Notes under the pieces: model-generated
Databases searched by the model: none
What the model was told of the DNA's origin: nothing
Seen by the model: the letters and a program-made list of their open reading frames with translations, nothing else
Made by a program: the position numbers and the translations under genes
Part shown: one piece after another, positions 10,901-24,522 of the stretch
Layout of the letters: the number at the start of each line of letters is the position of its first letter
How positions within the stretch are numbered: position 1 is the stretch's first letter
NCBI GenBank assembly: GCA_914767715.1
Contig: OU612067.1
Span: forward strand, 20,806,162-20,870,161
Length of the DNA stretch: 64,000 bases
Source of the DNA: Membranipora membranacea
Lineage: Eukaryota > Bryozoa > Gymnolaemata > Cheilostomatida > Membraniporidae
Direction of reading: 5' to 3'

Positions 10901-13900
10901 GTCCCCCCTTTGTTACTTTTTTTAATTTTTAAGTCGCTCTCATTTCCGTTCTATTTATCGTAGGATCTTCATATTCTGGAATTTGAATGAGGCCAATGAG
11001 GCCATCAACTGGTCCGAGTTTGAAAGAATTCCGATGGCTATTTAAATTTTTTACCCTGCGTTTGGCATGTTTTTTAATGACAAAAGTGGCCCTCGTTAAA
11101 AATGTCGCTGACGCCAAACTAAAAGGGGCAGCCCCAAACGGGTTTCAGTTCCAAAGTCAGCATGAAATTCCCCATGGTTTAGAGTAGGTTAGGAGGAAAT
11201 CTATTTTTTGAACTGGCCGTAAAAAAAGCAAAGGGTCTCCCCTTTGTTACTTTTTTTAATTTTAAAGTCGCTCTCATTTCCGTTCTATTTATCGTAGGAT
11301 CTTCATATTCTGGAATTTGAATGAGGCCAATGAGGCCATCAACTGGTTCCAGTTTGAAAGAATTCCAATGGCTATTTTAATTTTTTACCCTGCGTTTGGC
11401 ATGTTTTTTAATGACAAAAGTGGCCCTCGTTAAAAATGTCGCTGACGCCAAGCTAAAAGGGGCAGCCCCAAATGGGATTCAGTTCCAAAGTCAGCATGAA
11501 ATTCCCCACGGTTTAGAGTAGGTTAGGAGGAAATCTATTTTTTGAACTGGCCGCAAAAAAAGCAAAGGGTCCCCCCTTTGTTACCTTTTTTAATTTTAAA
11601 GTCGCTCTCATTTCCGTTCTATTTATCGTAGGATCTTCATATTCTGGAATTTGAATGAGGCCAATGAGGCCATCAACTGGTCCGAGTTTGAAAGAATTCC
11701 GATGGCTATTTAAATTTTTTACCCTGCGTTTGGCATGTTTTTTAATGACAAAAGTGGCCCTCGTTAAAAATGTCGCTGACGCCAAACTAAAAGGGGCAGC
11801 CCCAAACGGGTTTCAGTTCCAAAGTCAGCATGAAATTCCCCACGGTTTAGAGTAGGTTAGGAGGAAATCTATTTTTTGAACTGGCCGTAAAAAAAGCAAA
11901 GGGTCCCCCCTTTGTTACTTTTTTTAATTTTAAAGTCGCTCTCATTTCCGTTCTATTTATCGTAGGATCTTCATATTCTGGAATTTGAATGAGGCCAATG
12001 AGGCCATCAACTGGTCCGAGTTCGAAAGAATTCCGATGGCTATTTAAATTTTTTACCCTGCGTTTGGCATGTTTTTTAATGACAAAAGTGGCCCTCGTTA
12101 AAAATGTCGCTGACGCCAAACTAAAAGGGGCAGCCCCAAACGGGTTTCAGTTCCAAAGTCAGCATGAAATTCCCCACGGTTTAGAGTAGGTTGGGAGGAA
12201 ATCTATTTTTTGAACTGGCCGTAAAAAAAGCAAAGGGTCCCCCCTTTGTTACTTTTTTTAATTTTAAAGTCGCTCTCATTTCCGTTCTATTTATCGTAGG
12301 ATCTTCATATTCTGGAATTTGAGTGAGGCCAATGAGGCCATCAACTGGTTTGAGTTTGAAAGAATTCCGTTGGCTATTTAAATTTTTTACCCTGCGTTTG
12401 GCATGTTTTTTAATGACAAAAGTGGCCCTCGTTAAAAATGTCGCTGACGCCAAACTAAAAGGGGCAGCCCCAAACGGGTTTCAGTTCCAAAGTCAGCATG
12501 AAATTCCCCACGGTTTAGAGTAGGTTAGGAGGAAATCTATTTTTTGAACTGGCCGTAAAAAAAGCAAAGGGTCCCCTCTTTGTTACTTTTTTTAATTTTA
12601 AAGTCGCTCTCATTTCCGTTCTATTTATCGTAGGATCTTCATATTCTTGAATTTGAATGAGGCCAATGAGGCCATCAACTGGTCCGAGTTTAAAAGAATT
12701 CCGTTGGCTATTTAAATTTTTTACCCTGCGTTTGGCATGTTTTTTAATGACAAAAGTGGCCCTCGTTAAAAATGTCGCTGACGCCAAACTAAAAGGGGCA
12801 GCCCCAAACGGGTTTCAGTTCCAAAGTCAGCATGAAATTCCCCACGGTTTAGAGTAGGTTAGGAGGAAATCTATTTTTTGAACTGGCCGTAAAAAAAGCA
12901 AAGGGTCCCCCCTTGGTTACTTTTTTTAATTTTAAAGTCGCTCTCATTTCCGTTCTATTTATTGTAGGATCTTCATATTCTGGAATTTGAATGAGGCCAA
13001 TGAGGCCATCAACTGGTCCGAGTTTGAAAGAATTCCGTTGGCTATTTAAATTTTTTACCCTGCGTTTGGCATGTTTTTTAATGACAAAAGTGGCCCTCGT
13101 TGAAAATGTCGCTGACGCCAAACTAAAAGGGGCAGCCCCAAACGGGTTTCAGTTCCACAGTCAGCATGAAATTCCCCACGGTTTAGAGTAGGTTAGGAGG
13201 AAATCTATTTTTTGAACTGGCCGTAAAAAAAGCAAAGGGTCCCCCCTTTGTTACTTTTTTTGATTTTAAAGTCGCTCTCATTTCCGTTCTATTTATCGTA
13301 GGATCTTCATATTCTGGAATTTGAATGAGGCCAATCAGGCCATCAACTGGTTCGAGTTTGAAAGAATTCCGTTGGCTATTTAAATTTTTTACCCTGCGTT
13401 TGGCATGTTTTTTAATGACAAAAGTGGCCCTCGTTAAAAATGTCGCTGACGCCAAACTAAAAGGGGCATCCCCAAACGGGTTTCAGTTCCAAAGTCAGCA
13501 TGAAATTCCCCACGGTTTAGAGAAGGTTAGGAGGAAATCTATTTTTTGAACTGGCCGTAAAAAAAGCAAAGGGTCTCCCCTTTGTTACTTTTTTTAATTT
13601 TAAAGTCGCTCTCATTTCCGTTCTATTTATCTTAGGATCTTCATATTCTGGAATTTGAATGAGGCCAATGAGGCCATCAACTGGTCCGAGTTTGAAAGAA
13701 TTCCGATGGCTATTTAAATTTTTTACCCTGCGTTTGGCATGTTTTTTAATGACAAAAGTGGCCCTCGTTAAAAATGTCGCTGACGCCAAACTAAAAGGGG
13801 CAGCCCCAAACGGGTTTCAGTTCCAAAGTCAGCATGAAATTCCCCATGGTTTAAAGTAGGTTAGTAGGAAATCTATTTTTTGAACTGGCCGTAAAAAAAG

Positions 13901-13992
13901 CAAAGGGTCCCCCCTTTGTTACTTTTTTTAATTTTAAAGTCGCTCTCATTTCCGTTCTATTTATCTTAGGATCTTCATATTCTGGAATTTGA

Positions 13993-14195
13993 ATGAGGCC
14001 AAAGAGGCCATCAACTGGTCCGAGTTTGAAAGAATTCCGATGGCTATTTAAATTTTTTACCCTGCGTTTGGCATGTTTTTTAATGACAAAAGTGGCCCTC
14101 GTTAAAAATGTCGCCCCTTTGTTACTTTTTTTGATTTTAAAGTCGCTCTCATTTCCGTTCTATTTATCGTAGGATCTTCATATTCTGGAATTTGA
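13993..14195 (+). repeat. Truncated K monomer, 203 bp (131-bp deletion)
   Basis: K-type 5' part (aagaggcca) joined at aatgtcgccccttt (about 14107-14120) to the C run of the hairpin. The 131 bp between gtcgctgac and the C run are missing. Right of the join the linker reads tttttttgatttt, which elsewhere precedes I monomers (13261), yet the next monomer here is N at 14196. A second exchange between about 14134 and 14198 is therefore implied, and this is the seam between the two 10,530-bp units. Confidence 0.85.
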
Positions 14196-16199
14196 ATGAA
14201 GCCAATGAGGCCATCAACTGGTCCGAGTTTGAAAGAATTCCGATGGCTATTTAAATTTTTTACCCTGCGTTTGGCATGTTTTTTGATGATAAAAGTGGCC
14301 CTCGTTAAAAATGTCGCTGACGCCAAACTAAAAGAAGCAGCCCCAAACGGGTTTCAGTTCCAAAGTCAGCATGAAATTCCCCACGGTCTAGAGTAGGTTA
14401 GGAGGAAATCTATTTTTTGAACTGGCCGTAAAAAAAGCAAAGGGTCCCCCCTTTGTTACTTTTTTTAATTTTAAAGTCGCTCTCATTTCCGTTCTATTTA
14501 TCGTAGGATCTTCATATTCTGGAATTTGAATGAGGCCAATGAGGCCATCAACTGGTCCGAGTTTGAAAGAATTCCGATGGCTATTTAAATTTTTTACCCT
14601 GCGGTTGGCATGTTTTTTAATGACAAAAGTGGCCCTCGTTAAAAATGTCGCTGACGCCAAACTGAAAGGGGCAGCCCCAAACGGGTTTCAGTTCCAAAGT
14701 CAGCATGAAATTCCCCACGGTTTAGAGTAGGTTAGGAGGAAATCTATTTTTTGAACTGGCCGTAAAAAAAGCAAAGGGTCCCCCCTTTGTTACTTTTTTT
14801 AATTTTAAAGTCGCTCTCATTTCCGTTCTATTTATCGTAGGATCTTCATATTCTGGAATTTGAGTGAGGCCAATGAGGCCATCAACTGGTCCGAGTTTGA
14901 AAGACTTCCGATGGCTATTTAAATTTTTTACCCTGCGTTTGGCATGTTTTTTAATGACAAAAGTGGCCCTCGTTAAAAATGTCGCTGACGCCAAACTAAA
15001 AGGGGCAGCCCCAAACGGGTTTCAGTTCCAAAGTCAGCATGAAATTCCCCACGGTTTAGAGTAGGTTAGGAGGAAATCTATTTTTTGAACTGGCCGTAAA
15101 AAAAGCAAAGGGTCCCCTCTTTGTTACTTTTTTTAATTTTAAAGTCGCTCTCATTTCCGTTCTATTTATCGTAGGATCTTCATATTCTGGAATTTGAATG
15201 AGGCCAATGAGGCCATCAACTGGTCCGAGTTTAAAAGAATTCCGTTGGCTATTTAAATTTTTTACCCTGCGTTTGGCATGTTTTTTAATGACAAAAGTGG
15301 CCCTCGTTAAAAATGTAGCTGACGCCAGACTAAAAGCGGCAGCACCAAACGGGTTTCAGTTCCAAAGTCAGCATGAAATTCCCCACGGTTTAGAGTAGGT
15401 TATGAGGAAATCTATTTTTTGAACTGGCCGTAAAAAAAGCAAAGGGTCCCCCCTTTGTTACTTTTTTTAAGTTTTAAGTCGCTCTCATTTCCGTTCTATT
15501 TATCGTAGGATCTTCATATTCTGGAATTTGAATGAGGCCAATGAGGCCATCAACTGGTCCGAGTTTGAAAGAATTCCGATGGCTATTTAAATTTTTTACC
15601 CTGCGTTTGGCATGTTTTTTAATGACAAAAGTGGCCCTCGTTAAAAATGTCGCTGACGCCAAACTAAAAGGGGCAGCCCCAAACGGGTTTCAGTTCCAAA
15701 GTCAGCATGAAATTCCCCATGGTTTAGAGTAGGTTAGGAGGAAATCTATTTTTTGAACTGGCCGTAAAAAAAGCAAAGGGTCTCCCCTTTGTTACTTTTT
15801 TTAATTTTAAAGTCGCTCTCATTTCCGTTCTATTTATCGTAGGATCTTCATATTCTGGAATTTGAGTGAGGCCAATGAGGCCATCAACTGGTTTGAGTTT
15901 GAAAGAATTCCGTTGGCTATTTAAATTTTTTACCCTGCGTTTGGCATGTTTTTTAATGACAAAAGTGGCCCTCGTTAAAAATGTCGCTGACGCCAAACTA
16001 AAAGGGCCAGCCCCAAACGGGTTTCAGTTCCAAAGACAGCATGAAATTCCCCACGGTTTAGAGTAGGTTAGGAGGAAATCTATTTTTTGAACTGGCCGTA
16101 AAAAAAGCAAAGGGTCCCCTCTTTGTTACTTTTTTTAATTTTAAAGTCGCTCTCATTTCCGTTCTATTTATCGTAGGATCTTCATATTCTGGAATTTGA

Positions 16200-16532
16200 A
16201 TGAGGCCAATGAGGCCATCAACTGGTCCGAGTTTGAAAGAATTCCGATGGCTATTTAAATTTTTCACCCTGCGTTTGGCATGTTTTTTAATGACAAAAGT
16301 GGCCCTCGTTAAAAATGTCGCTGACGCCAAACTAAAGGGGCAGCCCCAAACGGGTTTCAGTTCCAAAGTCAGCATGAAATTCCCCACGGTTTACAGTAGG
16401 TTAGGAGGAAATCTATTTTTTGAACTGGCCGTAAAAAAAGCAAAGGGTCCCCCCTTTGTTACTTTTTTTAATTTTAAAGTCGCTCTCATTTCCGTTCTAT
16501 TTATCGTAGGATTTTCATCTTCTGGAATGTGA
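16200..16532 (+). repeat. m1 monomer, 333 bp
   Basis: Third occurrence of m1, matching 5670-6002 at an offset of 10,530 bp. Confidence 0.9.
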
Positions 16533-17534
16533 ATGAGGCCAATGAGGCCATCAACTGGTCCGAGTTTGAAAGAATTCCGATGGCTATTTAAATTTTTTAC
16601 CCTGCGTTTGGCATGTTTTTTAATGACAAAAGTGGCCCTCGTTAAAAATGTCGCTGACGCCAAACTAAAAGGGGCAGCCCCAAACGGGTTTCAGTTCAAA
16701 AGTCAGCATGAAATTCCCCACAGTTTACATGAGGTTAGGAGGAAATCTATTTTTTGAACTGGCCGTAAAAAAAGCAAAGGGTCCCCCCTTTGTTACTTTT
16801 TTTAATTTTAAAGTTGCTCTCATTTCCGTTCTATTTATCGTAGGATCTTCATATTCTGGAATTTGAATGAGGCCAATGAGGCCATCAACTGGTCCGAGTT
16901 TGAAAGAATTCCGATAGCTATTTAAATTTTTTACCCTGCGTTTGGCATGTTTTTTAATGACAAAAGTGGCCCTCGTTAAAAATGTCGCTGACGCCAAACT
17001 AAAAGGGGCAGCCCCAAACGGGTTTCAGTTCCAAAGTCAGCATGAAATTCCCCACGGTTTACAGTAGGTTAGGAGGAAATCTATTTTTTGAACTGGCCGT
17101 AAAAAAAGCAAAGGGTCCCCCCTTTGTTACTTTTTTTAATTTTAAAGTCGCTCTCATTTCCGTTATATTTATCGTAGGATCTTCATATTCTGGAATTTGA
17201 ATGAGGCCAATGAGGCCATCAACTGGTCCGAGTTAGAAAGAATTCCAATGGCTATTTAAATTTTTTACCCTGCGTTTGGCATGTTTTTTAATGACAAAAG
17301 TGGCCCTCGTTAAAAATGTCGCTGACGCCAAACTAAAAGGGGCAGCCCCAAACGGGTTTCAGTTCCAAAGTCAGCATGAAATTCCCCACGGTTTACAGTA
17401 GGTTAGGAGGAAATCTATTTTTTGAACTGGCCGTAAAAAAAGCAAAGGGTCCCCCCTTTGTTACTTTTTTTAATTTTAAAGTCGCTCTCATTTCCGTTCT
17501 ATTTATCGTAGGATCTTCATATTCTGGAATTTTA

Positions 17535-18202
17535 ATGAGGCCAATGAGGCCATCAACTGGTCCGAGTTTGAGAGAATTCCGATGGATATTTAAATTCTTT
17601 ACCTTGCGTTTGGCATGTTTTTTAATGACAAAAGTGGCCCTCGTTAAAAGTGTCGCTGACGCCAAACTGAAAGGGGCAGCCCCAAACGGGTTTCAGTTCC
17701 AAAGTCAGCATGAAATTCCCCACGGTTTACAGTAGGTTAGGAGGAAATCTATTTTTTGAACAGGCCGTAAAAAAAGCAAAGGGTCCCCCCTTTGTTACCT
17801 TTTTTAATTTTAAAGTCGCTCTCATTTCCGTTCTATTTATCGTAGGATCTTCATATTCTGGAATTTGAATGAGGCCAATGAGGCCATCAACTGGTCCGAG
17901 TTTGAGAGAATTCCGATGGATATTTAAATTTTTTACCTTGCGTTTGGCATGTTTTTTAATGACAAAAGTGGCCCTCGTTAAAAGTGTCGCTGACGCCAAA
18001 CTAAAAGGGGCAGCCCCAAACGGGTTTCAGTTCCAAAGTCAGCATGAAATTCCCCACGGTTTACAGTAGGTTAGGAGGAAATCTATTTTTTGAACTGGCC
18101 GTAAAAAAAGCAAAGGGTCCCCCCTTTGTTACTTTTTTTAATTTTAAAGTCGCTCTAATTTCCGTTCTATTTATCGTAGGATCTTCATATTCTGGAATTT
18201 GA
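17535..18202 (+). repeat. m5-m6 pair, distinct sublineage
   Basis: Last occurrence of the m5 and m6 monomers. To the right of 18.2 kb this sublineage is not seen again in the window. Confidence 0.9.
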
Positions 18203-18509
18203 ATGAGGCCAATGAGGTCATCAACTGGTCCGAGTTTGAAAGAATTCCGTTGGCTATTTAAATTTTTTACCCTGCGTTTGGCATGCTTTTTAATGACAAA
18301 AGTGGCCCTCGTTAAAAATGTCGCTGACGCCAAACTAAAAGGGGCAGCCCCAAACGGGTTTCAGTTCCAAAGTCAGCATGAAATTCCCCACGGTTTAGAG
18401 TAGGTTAGGAGGAAATCTATTTTTTGAACTGGCCGTTACTTTGTTTAATTTTAAAGTCGCTCTCATTTCCGTTCTATTTATCGTAGGATCTTCATATTCT
18501 GGAATTTGA
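18203..18509 (+). repeat. X monomer, 307 bp, with 27-bp hairpin deletion
   Basis: Equivalent of 7673-7979 at an offset of 10,530 bp, including gcatgctttt and the deletion junction at about 18431-18442. It is followed by I at 18510 (335 bp). Confidence 0.85.
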
Positions 18510-21500
18510 ATGAGGCCAATCAGGCCATCAACTGGTTCGAGTTTGAAAGAATTCCGTTGGCTATTTAAATTTTTTACCCTGCGTTTTGGCATGTTTTTTA
18601 ATGACAAAAGTGGCCCTCGTTAAAAATGTCGCTGACGCCAAACTAAAAGGGGCAGCCCCAAACGGGTTTCAGTTCCAAAGTCAGCATGAAATTCCCCATG
18701 GTTTAAAGTAGGTTAGTAGGAAATCTATTTTTTGAACTGGCCGTAAAAAAACCAAAGGGTCCCCCCTTTGTTACTTTTTTTAATTTTAAAGTCGCTCTCA
18801 TTTCCGTTCTATTTATCTTAGGATCTTCATATTCTGGAATTTGAATGAGGCCAAAGAGGCCATCAACTGGTCCGAGTTTGAAAGAATTCCGATGGCTATT
18901 TAAATTTTTTACCCTGCGTTTGGCATGTTTTTTAATGACAAAAGTGGCCCTCGTTAAAAATGTCGCTGACGCCAAACTAAAAGGGGCAGCCCCAAACGGG
19001 TTTCAGTTCCAAAGTCAGCATGAAATCCCCCACGGTTTAGAGTAGGTTAGGAGGAAATCTATTTTTTGAACTGGCCGTAAAAAAAGCAAAGGGTCCCCCC
19101 TTTGTTACTTTTTTTAATTTTAAAGTCGCTCTCATTTCCGTTCTATTTATCGTAGGATCTTCATATTCTGGAATTTGAATGAAGCCAATGAGGCCATCAA
19201 CTGGTCCGAGTTTGAAAGAATTCCGATGGCTATTTAAATTTTTTACCCTGCGTTTGGCATGTTTTTTGATGATAAAAGTGGCCCTCGTTAAAAATGTCGC
19301 TGACGCCAAACTAAAAGAAGCAGCCCCAAACGGGTTTCAGTTCCAAAGTCAGCATGAAATTCCCCACGGTCTAGAGTAGGTTAGGAGGAAATCTATTTTT
19401 TGAACTGGCCGTAAAAAAAGCAAAGGGTCCCCCCTTTGTTACTTTTTTTAATTTTAAAGTCGCTCTCATTTCCGTTCTATTTATCGTAGGATCTTCATAT
19501 TCTGGAATTTGAATGAGGCCAATGAGGCCATCAACTGGTCCGAGTTTGAAAGAATTCCGATGGCTATTTAAATTTTTTACCCTGCGGTTGGCATGTTTTT
19601 TAATGACAAAAGTGGCCCTCGTTAAAAATGTCGCTGACGCCAAACTGAAAGGGGCAGCCCCAAACGGGTTTCAGTTCCAAAGTCAGCATGAAATTCCCCA
19701 CGGTTTAGAGTAGGTTGGGAGGAAATCTATTTTTTGAACTGGCCGTAAAAAAAGCAAAGGGTCCCCCCTTTGTTACTTTTTTTAATTTTAAAGTCGCTCT
19801 CATTTCCGTTCTATTTATCGTAGGATCTTCATATTCTGGAATTTGAGTGAGGCCAATGAGGCCATCAACTGGTCCGAGTTTGAAAGACTTCCGATGGCTA
19901 TTTAAATTTTTTACCCTGCGTTTGGCATGTTTTTTAATGACAAAAGTGGCCCTCGTTAAAAATGTCGCTGACGCCAAACTAAAAGGGGCAGCCCCAAACG
20001 GGTTTCAGTTCCAAAGTCAGCATGAAATTCCCCACGGTTTAGAGTAGGTTAGGAGGAAATCTATTTTTTGAACTGGCCGTAAAAAAAGCAAAGGGTCCCC
20101 TCTTTGTTACTTTTTTTAATTTTAAAGTCGCTCTCATTTCCGTTCTATTTATCGTAGGATCTTCATATTCTGGAATTTGAATGAGGCCAATGAGGCCATC
20201 AACTGGTCCGAGTTTAAAAGAATTCCGTTGGCTATTTAAATTTTTTACCCTGCGTTTGGCATGTTTTTTAATGACAAAAGTGGCCCTCGTTAAAAATGTA
20301 GCTGACGCCAGACTAAAAGGGGCAGCACCAAACGGGTTTCAGTTCCAAAGTCAGCATGAAATTCCCCACGGTTTAGAGTAGGTTATGAGGAAATCTATTT
20401 TTTGAACTGGCCGTAAAAAAAGCAAAGGGTCCCCCCTTTGTTACTTTTTTTAAGTTTTAAGTCGCTCTCATTTCCGTTCTATTTATCGTAGGATCTTCAT
20501 ATTCTGGAATTTGAATGAGGCCAATGAGGCCATCAACTGGTCCGAGTTTGAAAGAATTCCGATGGCTATTTAAATTTTTTACCCTGCGTTTGGCATGTTT
20601 TTTAATGACAAAAGTGGCCCTCGTTAAAAATGTCGCTGACGCCAAACTAAAAGGGGCAGCCCCAAACGGGTTTCAGTTCCAAAGTCAGCATGAAATTCCC
20701 CATGGTTTAGAGTAGGTTAGGAGGAAATCTATTTTTTGAACTGGCCGTAAAAAAAGCAAAGGGTCTCCCCTTTGTTACTTTTTTTAATTTTAAAGTCGCT
20801 CTCATTTCCGTTCTATTTATCGTAGGATCTTCATATTCTGGAATTTGAGTGAGGCCAATGAGGCCATCAACTGGTTTGAGTTTGAAAGAATTCCGTTGGC
20901 TATTTAAATTTTTTACCCTGCGTTTGGCATGTTTTTTAATGACAAAAGTGGCCCTCGTTAAAAATGTCGCTGACGCCAAACTAAAAGGGGCAGCCCCAAA
21001 CGAGTTTCAGTTCCAAAGTCAGCATGAAATTCCCCACGGTTTAGAGTAGGTTAGGAGGAAATCTATTTTTTGAACTGGCCGTAAAAAAAGCAAAGGGTCC
21101 CCTCTTTGTTACTTTTTTTAATTTTAAAGTCGCTCTCATTTCCGTTCTATTTATCGTAGGATCTTCATATTCTGGAATTTGAATGAGGCCAATGAGGCCA
21201 TCAACTGGTCCGAGTTTGAAAGAAGTCCGATGGCTATTTAAATTTTTTACCCTGCGTTTGGCATGTTTTTTAATGACAAAAGTGGCCCTCGTTAAAAATG
21301 TAGCTGACGCCAGACTAAAAGGGGCAGCACCAAACGGGTTTCAGTTCCAAAGTCAGCATGAAATTCCCCACGGTTTAGAGTAGGTTATGAGGAAATCTAT
21401 TTTTTGAACTGGCCGTAAAAAAAGCAAAGGGTCCCCCCTTTGTTACTTTTTTTAATTTTTAAGTCGCTCTCATTTCCGTTCTATTTATCGTAGGATCTTC

Positions 21501-24500
21501 ATATTCTGGAATTTGAATGAGGCCAATGAGGCCATCAACTGGTCCGAGTTTGAAAGAATTCCGATGGCTATTTAAATTTTTTACCCTGCGTTTGGCATGT
21601 TTTTTAATGACAAAAGTGGCCCTCGTTAAAAATGTCGCTGACGCCAAACTAAAAGGGGCAGCCCCAAACGGGTTTCAGTTCCAAAGTCAGCATGAAATTC
21701 CCCATGGTTTAGAGTAGGTTAGGAGGAAATCTATTTTTTGAACTGGCCGTAAAAAAAGCAAAGGGTCTCCCCTTTGTTACTTTTTTTAATTTTAAAGTCG
21801 CTCTCATTTCCGTTCTATTTATCGTAGGATCTTCATATTCTGGAATTTGAATGAGGCCAATGAGGCCATCAACTGGTTCCAGTTTGAAAGAATTCCAATG
21901 GCTATTTTAATTTTTTACCCTGCGTTTGGCATGTTTTTTAATGACAAAAGTGGCCCTCGTTAAAAATGTCGCTGACGCCAAGCTAAAAGGGGCAGCCCCA
22001 AATGGGATTCAGTTCCAAAGTCAGCATGAAATTCCCCACGGTTTAGAGTAGGTTAGGAGGAAATCTATTTTTTGAACTGGCCGCAAAAAAAGCAAAGGGT
22101 CCCCCCTTTGTTACCTTTTTTAATTTTAAAGTCGCTCTCATTTCCGTTCTATTTATCGTAGGATCTTCATATTCTGGAATTTGAATGAGGCCAATGAGGC
22201 CATCAACTGGTCCGAGTTTGAAAGAATTCCGATGGCTATTTAAATTTTTTACCCTGCGTTTGGCATGTTTTTTAATGACAAAAGTGGCCCTCGTTAAAAA
22301 TGTCGCTGACGCCAAACTAAAAGGGGCAGCCCCAAACGGGTTTCAGTTCCAAAGTCAGCATGAAATTCCCCACGGTTTAGAGTAGGTTAGGAGGAAATCT
22401 ATTTTTTGAACTGGCCGTAAAAAAAGCAAAGGGTCCCCCCTTTGTTACTTTTTTTAATTTTAAAGTCGCTCTCATTTCCGTTCTATTTATCGTAGGATCT
22501 TCATATTCTGGAATTTGAATGAGGCCAATGAGGCCATCAACTGGTCCGAGTTCGAAAGAATTCCGATGGCTATTTAAATTTTTTACCCTGCGTTTGGCAT
22601 GTTTTTTAATGACAAAAGTGGCCCTCGTTAAAAATGTCGCTGACGCCAAACTAAAAGGGGCAGCCCCAAACGGGTTTCAGTTCCAAAGTCAGCATGAAAT
22701 TCCCCACGGTTTAGAGTAGGTTGGGAGGAAATCTATTTTTTGAACTGGCCGTAAAAAAAGCAAAGGGTCCCCCCTTTGTTACTTTTTTTAATTTTAAAGT
22801 CGCTCTCATTTCCGTTCTATTTATCGTAGGATCTTCATATTCTGGAATTTGAGTGAGGCCAATGAGGCCATCAACTGGTTTGAGTTTGAAAGAATTCCGT
22901 TGGCTATTTAAATTTTTTACCCTGCGTTTGGCATGTTTTTTAATGACAAAAGTGGCCCTCGTTAAAAATGTCGCTGACGCCAAACTAAAAGGGGCAGCCC
23001 CAAACGGGTTTCAGTTCCAAAGTCAGCATGAAATTCCCCACGGTTTAGAGTAGGTTAGGAGGAAATCTATTTTTTGAACTGGCCGTAAAAAAAGCAAAGG
23101 GTCCCCTCTTTGTTACTTTTTTTAATTTTAAAGTCGCTCTCATTTCCGTTCTATTTATCGTAGGATCTTCATATTCTTGAATTTGAATGAGGCCAATGAG
23201 GCCATCAACTGGTCCGAGTTTAAAAGAATTCCGTTGGCTATTTAAATTTTTTACCCTGCGTTTGGCATGTTTTTTAATGACAAAAGTGGCCCTCGTTAAA
23301 AATGTCGCTGACGCCAAACTAAAAGGGGCAGCCCCAAACGGGTTTCAGTTCCAAAGTCAGCATGAAATTCCCCACGGTTTAGAGTAGGTTAGGAGGAAAT
23401 CTATTTTTTGAACTGGCCGTAAAAAAAGCAAAGGGTCCCCCCTTGGTTACTTTTTTTAATTTTAAAGTCGCTCTCATTTCCGTTCTATTTATTGTAGGAT
23501 CTTCATATTCTGGAATTTGAATGAGGCCAATGAGGCCATCAACTGGTCCGAGTTTGAAAGAATTCCGTTGGCTATTTAAATTTTTTACCCTGCGTTTGGC
23601 ATGTTTTTTAATGACAAAAGTGGCCCTCGTTGAAAATGTCGCTGACGCCAAACTAAAAGGGGCAGCCCCAAACGGGTTTCAGTTCCACAGTCAGCATGAA
23701 ATTCCCCACGGTTTAGAGTAGGTTAGGAGGAAATCTATTTTTTGAACTGGCCGTAAAAAAAGCAAAGGGTCCCCCCTTTGTTACTTTTTTTGATTTTAAA
23801 GTCGCTCTCATTTCCGTTCTATTTATCGTAGGATCTTCATATTCTGGAATTTGAATGAGGCCAATCAGGCCATCAACTGGTTCGAGTTTGAAAGAATTCC
23901 GTTGGCTATTTAAATTTTTTACCCTGCGTTTGGCATGTTTTTTAATGACAAAAGTGGCCCTCGTTAAAAATGTCGCTGACGCCAAACTAAAAGGGGCATC
24001 CCCAAACGGGTTTCAGTTCCAAAGTCAGCATGAAATTCCCCACGGTTTAGAGAAGGTTAGGAGGAAATCTATTTTTTGAACTGGCCGTAAAAAAAGCAAA
24101 GGGTCTCCCCTTTGTTACTTTTTTTAATTTTAAAGTCGCTCTCATTTCCGTTCTATTTATCTTAGGATCTTCATATTCTGGAATTTGAATGAGGCCAATG
24201 AGGCCATCAACTGGTCCGAGTTTGAAAGAATTCCGATGGCTATTTAAATTTTTTACCCTGCGTTTGGCATGTTTTTTAATGACAAAAGTGGCCCTCGTTA
24301 AAAATGTCGCTGACGCCAAACTAAAAGGGGCAGCCCCAAACGGGTTTCAGTTCCAAAGTCAGCATGAAATTCCCCATGGTTTAAAGTAGGTTAGTAGGAA
24401 ATCTATTTTTTGAACTGGCCGTAAAAAAAGCAAAGGGTCCCCCCTTTGTTACTTTTTTTAATTTTAAAGTCGCTCTCATTTCCGTTCTATTTATCTTAGG

Positions 24501-24522
24501 ATCTTCATATTCTGGAATTTGA

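Larger units (their letters stand above)
3604..14133 (+). repeat. 32-monomer, 10,530-bp unit, copy 1
   Basis: Anchors: N 3666, A 4000, D 4334, R 4668, Y 5002, G 5336, m1 5670, m2 6003, m3 6337, m4 6671, m5 7005, m6 7339, X 7673, I 7980, K 8315, N 8649, A 8983, D 9317, R 9651, Y 9985, G 10319, R-like 10653, Y 10987, B 11321, P 11655, S 11989, G 12323, T 12657, T-like 12991, I 13325, L 13659, truncated K 13993. The length is 32 x 334 minus 158 bp (26 + 131 + 1). The next copy follows directly. The limits are uncertain within about 65 bp because flanking monomers are alike. The block N,A,D,R,Y,G occurs twice inside the unit (3666 and 8649). Confidence 0.85.
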
